This document shows positions 8,468 to 16,826 of a stretch of 64,000 nucleotides of DNA, piece after piece. The position numbers and the translations under genes were made by a program. Within the stretch, counting starts at the first letter, position 1; each line of letters starts with the position of its first letter. The DNA is from Acidimicrobiales bacterium (GTDB lineage Bacteria; Actinomycetota; Acidimicrobiia; Acidimicrobiales; Acidimicrobilacustridaceae). The notes beneath the pieces are model-generated. The model searched no databases, was not told where the DNA came from, and was given only the letters and a program-made list of their open reading frames with translations. Location: contig JALOLR010000005.1 of NCBI GenBank assembly GCA_025455885.1, positions 62,001 through 126,000 on the forward strand, read 5' to 3'.

Positions 8468-9243
8468 GGGGTGGCGGCGGCCCGCTTCGCCTTGCGCCGC
8501 CGCAGCTTGAGGGCGAGGGCACCGATCCCGATGCTGATGAAGTAGAGGAAGAACATCGGCACGGCCAGGGCCAGCATCGAGATCGGATCGCCGCTCGGGG
8601 TGATGACCGCCGCGGCGAGCACGATGATCACCGTCGCCATCCGCCACCAGCCGAGGAGCTGGCGGGGGGTCAGGACGTTGATGAGCTGCAGGGCGACCAG
8701 GACGACGGGGAACTCGAAGCCGACGCCGAACGCGACCATCATCCACACGATCAGCATGAGGTAGCTGTCCGGTGTGTAGAACGGCTCGATGTCCTGGCCG
8801 CCGATCTCGATGAGGAAGTTCAGCGCCGGGTTGAGCGTGTAGTAGGCGATCGTGGCGCCGGCCAGGAAGAGCACGAGCGCGCTGACGGTGAACGGGATGG
8901 CGTACTTCTTCTCGTGCGGGTAGAGCCCGGGTGTGATGAACCGCCAGAGCTGCCAGAGGATGACCGGCATGGCGAAGACGATCCCCAGGTACCCCGCGAC
9001 ACGGAGCCGTGTGGCGAAGGGCTGCAGCGGGCTGGTGGCCACGAGGGTGCCGTCGGGCACCAGTTCGAGGAAGGGCTGGAGCAGGAAGTCGAGCACGTAC
9101 GGGAACAGCACCCAGCCGACGATCGCCCCGGCGACCACGGCCACGATCACCTTGATCAGCCGGGAGCGCAGCTCGGCGATGTGCTCCCAGATCGTCATGT
9201 GGCCGCCGCCGCTGCGCGGCTCGGCCTCGGGGACGGCGCTCAC
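8464..9243 (-). CDS. tatC: Sec-independent protein translocase subunit TatC
   Basis: A 259-residue polytopic membrane protein, the normal TatC length. It shows HIAELRSRLI near the N-terminus, a first helix (VIVAVVAGAIVGWVLFPYVL), the conserved periplasmic loop, and LWQLWRFITPGLYPHEKKY in the first cytoplasmic loop, which binds twin-arginine signal peptides. Six membrane helices are visible. TatC recognises folded precursor proteins and works with TatA/TatB. The GTG start lies 15 bases after tatB, and its stop overlaps helY. Confidence 0.96.
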   Translation of the reverse strand: MSAVPEAEPRSGGGHMTIWEHIAELRSRLIKVIVAVVAGAIVGWVLFPYVLDFLLQPFLELVPDGTLVATSPLQPFATRLRVAGYLGIVFAMPVILWQLWRFITPGLYPHEKKYAIPFTVSALVLFLAGATIAYYTLNPALNFLIEIGGQDIEPFYTPDSYLMLIVWMMVAFGVGFEFPVVLVALQLINVLTPRQLLGWWRMATVIIVLAAAVITPSGDPISMLALAVPMFFLYFISIGIGALALKLRRRKAKRAAATP

Positions 9244-9258
9244 GGGCGGCTCCCCGGC

Positions 9259-9612
9259 TCAGGCGGCACTGGTGTCGCCGTGCCCGGCCTCGTCACGTCG
9301 GCCGTCGTCGGTCCCGGTCGCCTCGACGCCGTGCGCCTCGCTCGGGGCGGCGGGGGGTGGGGCCGTCGGCTCGGGGAGGTCGGGCGGTGGGCCGATGAGC
9401 TGCGGGCCGGGCTCGGCCCGGCGGACGGCGTCGTCGGTCCCCTTCAGGTCCATGGCGGTGCGGACCTCCTCCTGGAAACCGGAGGTCATGCGCCGGACCT
9501 CGCCCATCATGCGTCCGACCTTCTTGGCCGCGTCGGGGAGGCGGTCGGGGCCGAGAAACACGAGCGCCAGGAGGAGAACGACCAGGAGCTCTCCTCCGCC
9601 GACGTTGAACAC
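9259..9612 (-). CDS. tatB: Twin-arginine translocase TatB/TatA-like subunit
   Basis: A 117-residue protein with one N-terminal membrane helix (residues 6-20), then the hinge G21-P22 and an amphipathic helix (RLPDAAKKVGRMMGEVRRMT), followed by a Pro/Ala-rich disordered tail. E8 in the membrane helix and the GPDRLP hinge are typical of TatB rather than TatA, whose hinge is FGxxKLP; a TatA role cannot be excluded, because actinobacteria often carry several. It forms the receptor and pore with TatC. GTG start. Confidence 0.85.
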   Translation of the reverse strand: MFNVGGGELLVVLLLALVFLGPDRLPDAAKKVGRMMGEVRRMTSGFQEEVRTAMDLKGTDDAVRRAEPGPQLIGPPPDLPEPTAPPPAAPSEAHGVEATGTDDGRRDEAGHGDTSAA

Positions 9613-9672
9613 CCCGAAATCCTAGCGTGAGGGGCTCGCGGGACCGCTTCGTGCGGCGGTCCCCGCCACCGG

Positions 9673-10020
9673 TCAGCCCCGGTCGTGCGGGGGTGACTCG
9701 GCGGCCTCGAACGCCGCCCAGACCTGGGCGTCGTCGCTGAGCAGCTCCGAGAAGCCGGCGACCTCCCGGCTGCTGATCGGCCCGACGGCGTCGGCGGGGC
9801 CCGCGGACACCTCGGGCACGGACAGCTCGTAGGCCACCCCCGAGGCGAGCAGCAGGTCGATGGTGCGGGGCTCGGCGGGCTTCACGACGAGGTCGACGCA
9901 GCCCGGGCAGGTGAACGAGTAGGTGCCCCGGTGGTCGATGGCGTTGACCCAGACGGACACGTCCGCCGTGGTCAGCTCCACATCGCCGCAGGTCGGGCAC
10001 GTCGCTCGGATGGTCGCCAT
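9673..10020 (-). CDS. Small zinc-ribbon protein
   Basis: A 115-residue protein. Its first 45 residues form a ribbon with C8-P-T-C11 and C38-P-G-C41, which should bind one zinc ion. The remaining part is an acidic helical tail without recognisable motif. ATG start; it is followed by tatB after 60 bases and could be cotranscribed. The partner (nucleic acid or protein) is unknown. Confidence 0.65.
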   Translation of the reverse strand: MATIRATCPTCGDVELTTADVSVWVNAIDHRGTYSFTCPGCVDLVVKPAEPRTIDLLLASGVAYELSVPEVSAGPADAVGPISSREVAGFSELLSDDAQVWAAFEAAESPPHDRG

Positions 10021-10149
10021 GGTCCGGGTAGCTCCTCAGGCCTTCGGTCACTGCTGCTCCCCATCATTCTCGGCCCCTCCGCCGCCGGTCTTGAGACATC
10101 CCGACACCGCGAAATGGCCTGCGGGAAGCGAGCCGGGCAAGCTCTGGCG

Positions 10150-10863
10150 ATGCCCCGCCAGCGATCGGTCCTCGTGCCGCCGATCGGCTTCGCGCACCGG
10201 GGGGCCAGCGCCCACGCCCCGGAGAACACGATCGACGCGTTCCTCCTGGCCACACGCCTGGGAGCGACCGGTCTCGAGAGCGATGTCTGGCTGACCGCCG
10301 ACGGTCAGGCGGTGCTCGACCACGACGGCGTGATCGGGGGGCGGTTGCGCAGGCGACCCATCGGGACGGCACGCCGCGACGAGCTCCCGCCCCACATCCC
10401 GACCCTCGCCGACCTGTACGAGGCGTGCGGCCCCGACCTCGAGCTCTCCCTCGACGTCAAGGACGAGCGGGCGGCCGCGGAGATCGTGGCCTGCGCCCGC
10501 GACGTGGGTGCCGAGGCCCGGCTGTGGCTGTGCCACCCGGATCGGGAGCTGGTGGCGTCGTGGCGCGAGCTGTCCCCCTCGGTGCGCCTCGTGCACTCCA
10601 CACGGGCGTCGCGCCTCGAGGGGGGCCCGGAGCGCCATCTGGCCCGACTCTCGGCGACGGGGGTCGACGCCCTCAACCTGCACCACTCCGACTGGTCGGC
10701 GGGACTGGTGGCGATGGTCCACCGCTTCGAGCTCCTCGCCCTCGGCTGGGACGTGCAGTTCGACCGCACCATCGACAACCTGCTCGACACCGGGATCGAC
10801 GGGGTCTTCAGCGACCACGTCGACCGGATGATGGCCCGCATCGACCGCCGCCACCCGACCTGA
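10150..10863 (+). CDS. Glycerophosphodiester phosphodiesterase family protein (first copy)
   Basis: A 237-residue TIM-barrel protein. Near the N-terminus it has the catalytic set of the GDPD family: AHRGASAHAPENT (catalytic His-Arg and Glu-Asn), ESDVWLTADG (metal ligands) and VLDHDGV (second catalytic His). It would hydrolyse glycerophosphodiesters to glycerol-3-phosphate and an alcohol. I chose ATG 10150, just before the barrel; ATG 10114 is possible but adds only an unconserved tail. It stands alone on the plus strand, converging on lepB. A second, diverged GDPD gene lies at 52335. Confidence 0.85.
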   Translation: MPRQRSVLVPPIGFAHRGASAHAPENTIDAFLLATRLGATGLESDVWLTADGQAVLDHDGVIGGRLRRRPIGTARRDELPPHIPTLADLYEACGPDLELSLDVKDERAAAEIVACARDVGAEARLWLCHPDRELVASWRELSPSVRLVHSTRASRLEGGPERHLARLSATGVDALNLHHSDWSAGLVAMVHRFELLALGWDVQFDRTIDNLLDTGIDGVFSDHVDRMMARIDRRHPT

Positions 10864-10891
10864 CGCGCCCCGGTCGCGAGGACCGCTCGGG

Positions 10892-11524
10892 TCAGAGCAG
10901 CGAGAGCCGGTTGAGCGGCCAGACGAGCACGAAGGCCCGCCCGACGATGGAGGACTCCTCGATCGGTCCGAAGAAGCGGCTGTCCTTCGAGTCGGTCCGG
11001 TTGTCGCCCATCACCCAGACCCGGTCCTCGGGGACGGTGCAGGGCTCGGCACGAGAGCACTTCAGCGGGGCGGTGGCCGTGGTGGTCACCGTGCCGGCGG
11101 GGAGGTAGGACTCGTCGAGGGGCTGGCCGTCGACGAACACCGTGTCGTTCTCGATGACGATCGACTCGCCGGGGAGGCCCACGACCCGCTTGATGAGGTC
11201 GGGGATGTTGCTCGCCGACTCCGAGGGAGGCCGTTCGAACACGACGATGTCGCCGCGGGAGACGTCGCCGACGCGGTAGGCGAGCTTGTTCACCATGACC
11301 CGGTCCCCCACCTCGAGGGTCGGCGCCATCGACAGCGACGGGATGAAGAACGCCTGGAGGACGAAGGCCTTGATGAGCAGGGCCAGGGCGACGGCCCCGG
11401 CCACCACCACGATCCACTCGACGATGTTCGCCCCGACGGGCCCCAGGTAGCGGGCGAGGCCGCGGGGCCGGGGCTCGTCGCCCTCGGGGGCGGCGGCGTC
11501 GGGAGCGGGGGCGGGGATGGTCAC
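10892..11524 (-). CDS. lepB: Signal peptidase I
   Basis: A 210-residue protein with a cytoplasmic Pro/Ala tail, one membrane helix (about 35-55) and the S26 catalytic domain. S65 in PSLSMAPTL is the nucleophile and K112 in LIKRVVGLPGE the general base. Box E is MGDNRTDSKDSRFFGPI. It cuts signal peptides from exported proteins on the outer face of the membrane. The start is GTG 11524; reading upstream of it overlaps pafC out of frame. Its position near tatB/tatC groups export functions, though it faces the GDPD gene tail-to-tail. Confidence 0.95.
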   Translation of the reverse strand: MTIPAPAPDAAAPEGDEPRPRGLARYLGPVGANIVEWIVVVAGAVALALLIKAFVLQAFFIPSLSMAPTLEVGDRVMVNKLAYRVGDVSRGDIVVFERPPSESASNIPDLIKRVVGLPGESIVIENDTVFVDGQPLDESYLPAGTVTTTATAPLKCSRAEPCTVPEDRVWVMGDNRTDSKDSRFFGPIEESSIVGRAFVLVWPLNRLSLL

Positions 11525-11571
11525 GACGAGAGCGACGCAGGGGCGGGCGACGGGAGCACGAGTGGTCGATG

Positions 11572-12525
11572 CTACCCGTCGTAGCGCTGGAGGATCCGGC
11601 GGGCGGCGTCGCGGCGCACCCCGACGAGGGTGTCCGGGGCGTCCACCACCGTGGCGGCCGGACCGAGGCGCAGGAGCAGCCGTTCCAGCCAGGGGCGTGC
11701 CGTGACGGCCAGGGTGACCCGGATCGCGCCGCCGTCCAGTTCCTCCAGCTCCTCCACCGGGTACTGCTCGGCGACCCACCGCGCCTCGGCGGCGAGGTCG
11801 AGGCGCACGCGGGGATCGTCGGCTGCAGGCGTGAAGATCGAGCGCCCGACCGGTTCGTCGGGCGGCTCGAAGTGCTCTTCGAGCACCTCGAGGTCGGCGA
11901 CGCGGTCGAGGCGGAAGACCCGCACGTCGCCGGTGGAGTGGCACCAGGCCTCGAGGTACCAGGCCCCTTGCTCGGCGTGGAGCCGCCATGGGTCGATCCG
12001 CCGGTGGGTGAGCTCGTCGCGCCCGTAGCTGTAGTAGTCGAGGGCGACGCGCCGGCGATCGGCCACCGCCCCCTGGATGACGGGCACGAGGGCGCCGGCG
12101 GCCTGACCGAGCTCGACGTCGACGGCCCGATCGGTGCCCACCGTCGCCGACAGCTTGCGCAGGCCCCTCACCAAGGGTCCGTCCACGTCGTCGCCCTCGA
12201 GGTTCGCCAGCGACCGCCCGGCCACGAGCAACGCCAGGGTCTCCTCGGCGGTGAGGCGTAGCGGCCGGGTGAAGAAGTCGGGCAGCCGGATCTGCACACG
12301 GTCCTCCTCGATCAGCACGTCGATGAGGGCGTCCGGGGTGTACGGGTGGAGACCGACCATGAAGGCCGTGTCGAGGCTCTCGAGGAGCTGGGCGCGGTCG
12401 AGGTCGAAGCGAGCGCAGATCTCGTCGATCGTGGCCCCGTCGGGCTGCGCCGCCACCCACGGGACGATGGCCAGCATGCGCCGCAACCGCTCGGTGGCGG
12501 TCAGCCGGGGCGTCTTCGCGCTCAC
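11572..12525 (-). CDS. pafC: WYL-domain transcriptional regulator PafC
   Basis: A 317-residue protein with an N-terminal winged helix-turn-helix (about 10-75), a WYL domain around IDPWRLHAEQGAWYLEAWCHSTGDVRVFRLDR (about 190-225) and a C-terminal WCX region. PafB and PafC act as a heterodimer that activates DNA-damage genes independently of LexA in mycobacteria. The GTG start overlaps the pafB stop (GTGA), which favours one-to-one synthesis with PafB. Order pafA-pafB-pafC as in M. tuberculosis. Confidence 0.9.
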   Translation of the reverse strand: MSAKTPRLTATERLRRMLAIVPWVAAQPDGATIDEICARFDLDRAQLLESLDTAFMVGLHPYTPDALIDVLIEEDRVQIRLPDFFTRPLRLTAEETLALLVAGRSLANLEGDDVDGPLVRGLRKLSATVGTDRAVDVELGQAAGALVPVIQGAVADRRRVALDYYSYGRDELTHRRIDPWRLHAEQGAWYLEAWCHSTGDVRVFRLDRVADLEVLEEHFEPPDEPVGRSIFTPAADDPRVRLDLAAEARWVAEQYPVEELEELDGGAIRVTLAVTARPWLERLLLRLGPAATVVDAPDTLVGVRRDAARRILQRYDG

Positions 12526-13499
12526 TCGGCCGCCGCCAGCGCCGACACCCACGCGACGAGGTCCTCCCGCAGCTCCGGGGGGCCGACGAGCTCGGCCTTG
12601 TCGAGGAAGCTCACGACGAACCCCCGGAAGGCCGGCCACGACGTGACCGGCACGGTGAAGGTGGCCGAACCGTCGGGGTGGTCGACGGTCTCCACCTCGC
12701 CGAGCTGCAGGCGGGCGAGGTGCACCTGGTCCGCGTCGACGAGCAGCTCGGCCATCACCGGCTCCCCCTCGTCGAACTGCCAGGGCCGGCCGAAGCCGGG
12801 TCCGGGCACGAACGGCCGCTCGAAGTCCGCCGGCTCACCGAGCTCCACCTCGGTCGTCAGGCGGTCGAGGCGGAAGTTGCGCTCCTCGCCGCGGTCGTGG
12901 TCGTGCCCGGTGAGGTACCACCGCCCCCGCTGGTTGTCGAGGCGCCAGGGATCGACGGTGCGGCGCTGCTCGCCCCGGCCGGCGTCGTAGCCGAACGAGA
13001 CGGTGCGGCGTTCCATCACCGCGGTGAAGAGGGGCACGAGCGCCGGATCGAGCGGGACCGAGGCGAGGGTCGTGGTGGCGGGACCCGCCGGGCCCACCGC
13101 GGCGGCGGCGTCGGGGTGGACCACGCCCCCGAGCTTCCAGAGCGCCTCCGTGCCGTCCGGGGCGTCGGGGCCGTCGCCGAGGCGCACCGCCCGCAGCGCC
13201 AGGTTCAACGCCGCGAGCTCGTCGGGTTCGAGGCCGGGATCCGGGAGCTCGTAGGCCCCCCGGTCGATGCGGTAGCCGTCCTCGGGCGGGTAGGTGTCGC
13301 CGAGGGGCTCCATGGAGATGGGGACGCCCAGCTCGCGCAGCTCGGCCTTGTCCCGCTCGAACGCCTTGCGGAACGCCACCTTGTCCGCGGGGTAGCCCGC
13401 CACCCGGACGGCGATCTGTGCCGCGGTGAGCGGCCGTTCGGCGCTCAACAGCGCCGCCGCCAGGTTCATCATCCGCTCGAGCTTGTCGCTGGTGGCCAT
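12522..13499 (-). CDS. pafB: WYL-domain transcriptional regulator PafB
   Basis: A 325-residue protein with an N-terminal winged helix (KLERMMNLAAALLSAERPLTA), a WYL domain (VDPWRLDNQRGRWYLTGHDHDRGEERNFRLDRL) and a C-terminal WCX extension. It is the partner of PafC in the DNA-damage response. ATG start, 9 bases after pafA, so it is in the pafA transcript and under the pafA promoter box. It is weakly similar to PafC, as expected for paralogues. Confidence 0.9.
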   Translation of the reverse strand: MATSDKLERMMNLAAALLSAERPLTAAQIAVRVAGYPADKVAFRKAFERDKAELRELGVPISMEPLGDTYPPEDGYRIDRGAYELPDPGLEPDELAALNLALRAVRLGDGPDAPDGTEALWKLGGVVHPDAAAAVGPAGPATTTLASVPLDPALVPLFTAVMERRTVSFGYDAGRGEQRRTVDPWRLDNQRGRWYLTGHDHDRGEERNFRLDRLTTEVELGEPADFERPFVPGPGFGRPWQFDEGEPVMAELLVDADQVHLARLQLGEVETVDHPDGSATFTVPVTSWPAFRGFVVSFLDKAELVGPPELREDLVAWVSALAAAE

Positions 13500-13508
13500 C
13501 GAACGTCG

Positions 13509-14867
13509 TCAGAGCGAGGCGATGAGCTTCTCGACGCGCTCGTCGTGGCTCTTGAACGGGTCCTTGCACAGCACGGTGCGCTGCGCCTGGTCGTTCAGCT
13601 TCAGGTGGACCCAGTCGACCGTGTAGTCGCGCTTGCGCTCCTTGGCGGTGCGGATGAACTCGCCGCGCAGGCGGGCGCGGGTGGTCTGCGGCGGCGTCTC
13701 CACGGCCACGTCGATCTCCTCGTCGGTGCACACCCGCTCGACCAGACCCCGGTTCTGCAGCTTGTAGAACAGGCCGCGATCGCGGCTGATGTCGTGGTAC
13801 TGCAGGTCGAGGAGCGCCACCCGGGGGTGGTTGAGGGGCAGGTCGTGCTTGGCCCGGTAGGCCTCGACCAGCTTGTACTTGATGACCCAGTCGGACTCGC
13901 GGTCGAGGCCGAGGGGGTCCTTCTCGATCTGGGTGAGCGCCTGCTCCCACATGCCGAGGGCCCGGGTCTCGAGCGGGGAGAGGTCGCGACGCTCCGAGTA
14001 CTTGAGGGCCCGCTCGAGGTACTCGGACTGGATCTCGAGGGCGCTCGCCTCCCGACCGTTGGCGAGGCGGACCTTGCGGGTGCAGGTGATGTCGTTGCTG
14101 ATCTCGCGGATGGCCCGGATCGGGTTCTCGAGGGTCATGTCGCGCAGCACCACGTTGGGCTCCTCGAGCATCCGCAACAGGATGCTCGTGGCGCCGACCT
14201 TCAAGAAGGTGGCGTGCTCGCTCATGTTCGAGTCACCGACGATCACGTGGAGGCGGCGGTAGCGCTCGGCGTCGGCATGGGGCTCGTCGCGGGTGTTGAT
14301 GATCGGCCGGCTGCGGGTGGTGGCCGAGGAGACGCCCTCCCAGATGTGCTCGGCGCGCTGGGAGATGCAGAACGTGGCCCCCCGGGCGGTCTGGAGGACC
14401 TTGCCCGCGCCCGCGTAGATCTGTCGGGACACCAGGAACGGGATGAGGACGTCGGCGTAGTGGGTGAAGTCGTCACGCCGGCTCGTCAGGTAGTTCTCGT
14501 GGCACCCGTAGGAGTTGCCGGCCGAGTCGGTGTTGTTCTTGAAGAGGTAGATGACGCCCTTGATCCCCTCCTCGGCGAGGCGCTGCTCGGCGCTGGTGAG
14601 GAGCTGCTCGAGGATGCGCTCACCGGCCTTGTCGTGCACCACCAGGTCGTGCACGGAGTCGCACTCCGGGGTGGCGTACTCGGGGTGGGAGCCCACGTCG
14701 AGGTAGAGGCGGGCGCCGTTGCCGAGGAAGACGTTCGAGCTGCGACCCCACGACACGACGCGACGGAAGAGGTAGCGGGCCACCTCGTCGGGGCTCAGGC
14801 GGCGCTGCCCCCGGAGCGTGCACGTGACGCCGTACTCGTTCTCGAGTCCGAAGATCCGCCGCTCCAT
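13509..14867 (-). CDS. pafA: Proteasome accessory factor A (Pup-protein ligase)
   Basis: A 452-residue carboxylate-amine ligase related to glutamine synthetase. The N-terminal ATP/Mg strand reads [13 protein letters not shown] (5-17). D57 in [17 protein letters not shown] is the residue at the position of the catalytic Asp. Asn-rich [17 protein letters not shown] and [11 protein letters not shown] follow as in the Dop/PafA family. It activates the C-terminal glutamate of Pup and joins it to lysines of target proteins. ATG start with a TAGCGT box 6 bases upstream, suggesting a separate leaderless transcript pafA-pafB-pafC. Confidence 0.96.
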   Translation of the reverse strand: MERRIFGLENEYGVTCTLRGQRRLSPDEVARYLFRRVVSWGRSSNVFLGNGARLYLDVGSHPEYATPECDSVHDLVVHDKAGERILEQLLTSAEQRLAEEGIKGVIYLFKNNTDSAGNSYGCHENYLTSRRDDFTHYADVLIPFLVSRQIYAGAGKVLQTARGATFCISQRAEHIWEGVSSATTRSRPIINTRDEPHADAERYRRLHVIVGDSNMSEHATFLKVGATSILLRMLEEPNVVLRDMTLENPIRAIREISNDITCTRKVRLANGREASALEIQSEYLERALKYSERRDLSPLETRALGMWEQALTQIEKDPLGLDRESDWVIKYKLVEAYRAKHDLPLNHPRVALLDLQYHDISRDRGLFYKLQNRGLVERVCTDEEIDVAVETPPQTTRARLRGEFIRTAKERKRDYTVDWVHLKLNDQAQRTVLCKDPFKSHDERVEKLIASL

Positions 14868-14873
14868 GACGGC

Positions 14874-14879
14874 ACGCTA
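14874..14879 (-). promoter_or_regulatory. -10 box (TAGCGT) of pafA
   Basis: The minus strand reads TAGCGT, 6 bases before the pafA ATG, inside the 53-base gap after prcA. Confidence 0.55.
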
Positions 14880-14920
14880 TCGCCGGGCTCCTCGGGCCCG
14901 GCGCCAGGGCGCTGTGCCGG

Positions 14921-15649
14921 TCAGTCGGCGTCGGCGGGCTCGTCGTCGGCCGGCTCGTCGTCGACGGGACCGGACCCCAGGAGACCGGCGAGCTCGTCGC
15001 CCTCGAGGCGGCGGAAGGCCCGTCGGCGGTCGGTGCGCTCGAGCACGGCCGCCTCCAGCTCGGCGGGGTCGAGGACGCGGTCGGGCCCGGCGAGGGCAGC
15101 CACCGCGATGCGCAGCGCCGTGCCGAGGTCGGCGCCCGCGGTCCAGGTCTCGGCGAGGCGGGCGGCGATGGCCTCGGCCTCGCCCCCGAGGACGGTGAAC
15201 TGCGATTCGTCCATCACGGTGCCGTCGTAGAGGATGTGGAAGAGCTGGTCCAGCCCGGGGGTGGCCCCCACCTCGGCGACGAGGATCTCCACCTCCATCG
15301 GCTTCATCTCGTGGGTGAAGACCTGACCGAGGATCGATGCGTAGTTGTTGGCCAGGCTGCGGGCGTCCACGTCCTCCCGGCTGTAGGAGTACCCCTTGAG
15401 GTCGGCGGCGCGGACGCCGGCGATGCGGAGCTGGTCGAACTCGTTGTACTTGCCGACCCCGGCGAAGGCGATGCGGTCGTAGATCTCGCTGACCTTGCGC
15501 AGCGTGGACGACGGGTTCTCGGCGGCGACCACGATGCCGTCGTCGGACACCACCGCCACCAGCGACCGACCACGGGCGATGCCCTTGCGGGCGTAGTCGG
15601 CACGGTCCTTCATCACCTGCTCGGGGGCGACGTAGAACGGCATGCTCAT
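14921..15649 (-). CDS. prcA: Proteasome alpha subunit PrcA
   Basis: A 242-residue alpha-type 20S subunit. The N-terminal gate helix region (MPFYVAPEQVMKDRADYARKGIARGRS) precedes the sandwich fold (LVAVVSDDGIVVAAENPSSTLRKVSEIYDRIAFAGVG). There is no N-terminal catalytic Thr, as expected for an alpha ring, which forms the gated entry to the chamber. The acidic C-terminal tail is typical of actinobacterial PrcA. ATG start, overlapping the prcB stop (ATGA), so alpha and beta are coupled. Confidence 0.96.
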   Translation of the reverse strand: MSMPFYVAPEQVMKDRADYARKGIARGRSLVAVVSDDGIVVAAENPSSTLRKVSEIYDRIAFAGVGKYNEFDQLRIAGVRAADLKGYSYSREDVDARSLANNYASILGQVFTHEMKPMEVEILVAEVGATPGLDQLFHILYDGTVMDESQFTVLGGEAEAIAARLAETWTAGADLGTALRIAVAALAGPDRVLDPAELEAAVLERTDRRRAFRRLEGDELAGLLGSGPVDDEPADDEPADAD

Positions 15650-16494
15650 CGCTGCACCCCCGGGGTGTCGGTCGCGGTCTCGGGGAGCCGACCGGGTATG
15701 GCGGGCTCCCGGGCCGCCAGCACCTCGATCAGCTCGCCGAAGCGGTCGGCGATCTCGGGCTCGGGCACCTTCTCGAACCCCGACGCGGTGATCGTGGCGA
15801 CGCTCGGGTAGATGCCGCGGACGAGGTCGGGCCCGCCGGTTGCGGAATCGTCGTCCGCGGCCTGGAACAGCGCCGTCACCGCCAGGTCGAGCGCCTGGCC
15901 CCGGTCGAGGCCCTCGCGGAACCCGATCTTCACGACCGTCCCGGCGTGCAGGCTCCCTGAGCCCGTGGCGGCGAAGTTCGACTCCTCGTAACGCCCGCCG
16001 GTGACGTCGTACTGGAAGAGCCGCCCCATCCCCCGACGCACGTCGTAGCCGGCGAAGAGCGGCACGACCGCCAGGCCCTGCATCGCCGCACCGAGGTTGC
16101 CCCGCACCATCTGGCCGAGCTGGTTGGCCTTGCCCTCGAGGCTGAGAGCGCTGCCCTCGACCTTCTCGTAGTGCTCGAGCTGGAGCTGGAAGAGCTTCAC
16201 CATCTCCATCGCCGGTCCGGCGGCACCGGCGATCGCCACCCCGCTGTGGCGGTCGGCGGGGAAGACCTTCTCGATGGCCCGGTGCGAGATCAGGTTGCCG
16301 GAGGTGGCCCGGCGGTCACCGGCCATGACCACCCCGTCGCTGAAGCGGATGGCGACCACCGTGGTGGCGTGGGTCACGGCGTGACGCGAGGCGACGTCGA
16401 CGGCCGGCGGTTCCGGCGTCAACCCGGCACGACGCAGCAGCGCCCCGAAGTCCGGACCCGGGTCGTCGGAGGGGGGGAAGAGGGACATGCTCAC
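15646..16494 (-). CDS. prcB: Proteasome beta subunit PrcB
   Basis: A 282-residue beta-type subunit with a 43-residue propeptide. Cleavage before T44 in HATTVVAIRF exposes the N-terminal threonine nucleophile. D (in SDGVVMAGDRRAT) and the lysine-equivalent region follow as in active beta subunits. It forms the proteolytic rings of the Pup-proteasome. The start is the GTG at 16494, two codons before an ATG. A TATCGT box 7 bases upstream of that GTG supports it as a leaderless start and as the promoter of prcB-prcA. Confidence 0.95.
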   Translation of the reverse strand: MSMSLFPPSDDPGPDFGALLRRAGLTPEPPAVDVASRHAVTHATTVVAIRFSDGVVMAGDRRATSGNLISHRAIEKVFPADRHSGVAIAGAAGPAMEMVKLFQLQLEHYEKVEGSALSLEGKANQLGQMVRGNLGAAMQGLAVVPLFAGYDVRRGMGRLFQYDVTGGRYEESNFAATGSGSLHAGTVVKIGFREGLDRGQALDLAVTALFQAADDDSATGGPDLVRGIYPSVATITASGFEKVPEPEIADRFGELIEVLAAREPAIPGRLPETATDTPGVQR

Positions 16495-16501
16495 GGGGCG
16501 G

Positions 16502-16507
16502 ACGATA
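16502..16507 (-). promoter_or_regulatory. -10 box (TATCGT) of prcB-prcA
   Basis: The minus strand reads TATCGT, then 7 bases, then the GTG of prcB, within the 93-base gap after pup. Confidence 0.5.
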
Positions 16508-16587
16508 CCCCTGGGCCGGCTCGACCCGGTCCGGTCGCGTCGGGCGCGGGGCGCGCCACGGCGGACGGCGCCCGAGTGCCCATCGGC

Positions 16588-16782
16588 CTACTGGCCGCCC
16601 TTCTGGACGAAGTTGCGGACGAAGTCCTCGGCGTTGGTCTCGAGGACCTCGTCGATCTCGTCGAGGAGGTCGTCCAGCTCCGCCTTGAGCTGGTCGCCCT
16701 TCTCGGAGCCGACCGGGACCTCGTCGACCTCGTCGTCGGAGCGCTCGGTGCTCGGCTTGCGGATCTGCTCACGCTCGGCCAT
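16588..16782 (-). CDS. pup: Prokaryotic ubiquitin-like protein Pup
   Basis: A 64-residue, strongly acidic, mostly helical protein ending in G-G-Q. The C-terminal Gln must be deamidated by Dop to Glu before PafA attaches Pup to lysines. The coiled region [17 protein letters not shown] binds the Mpa coiled coils. I chose ATG 16782, 12 bases after GGAGG; the in-frame extension to 16815 would add 11 unconserved residues. It lies between dop and prcB, the standard place. Confidence 0.96.
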   Translation of the reverse strand: MAEREQIRKPSTERSDDEVDEVPVGSEKGDQLKAELDDLLDEIDEVLETNAEDFVRNFVQKGGQ

Positions 16783-16826
16783 GGACCTGTGGTTCCTCCA
16801 CTGCTCGTCGGGCACTGCTCGTCGGG

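Noticed and set aside
10864-10891. CGGTC/GACCG hairpin between the GDPD gene and lepB
   Set aside because: A 5-bp stem is too short to call a terminator in this composition.
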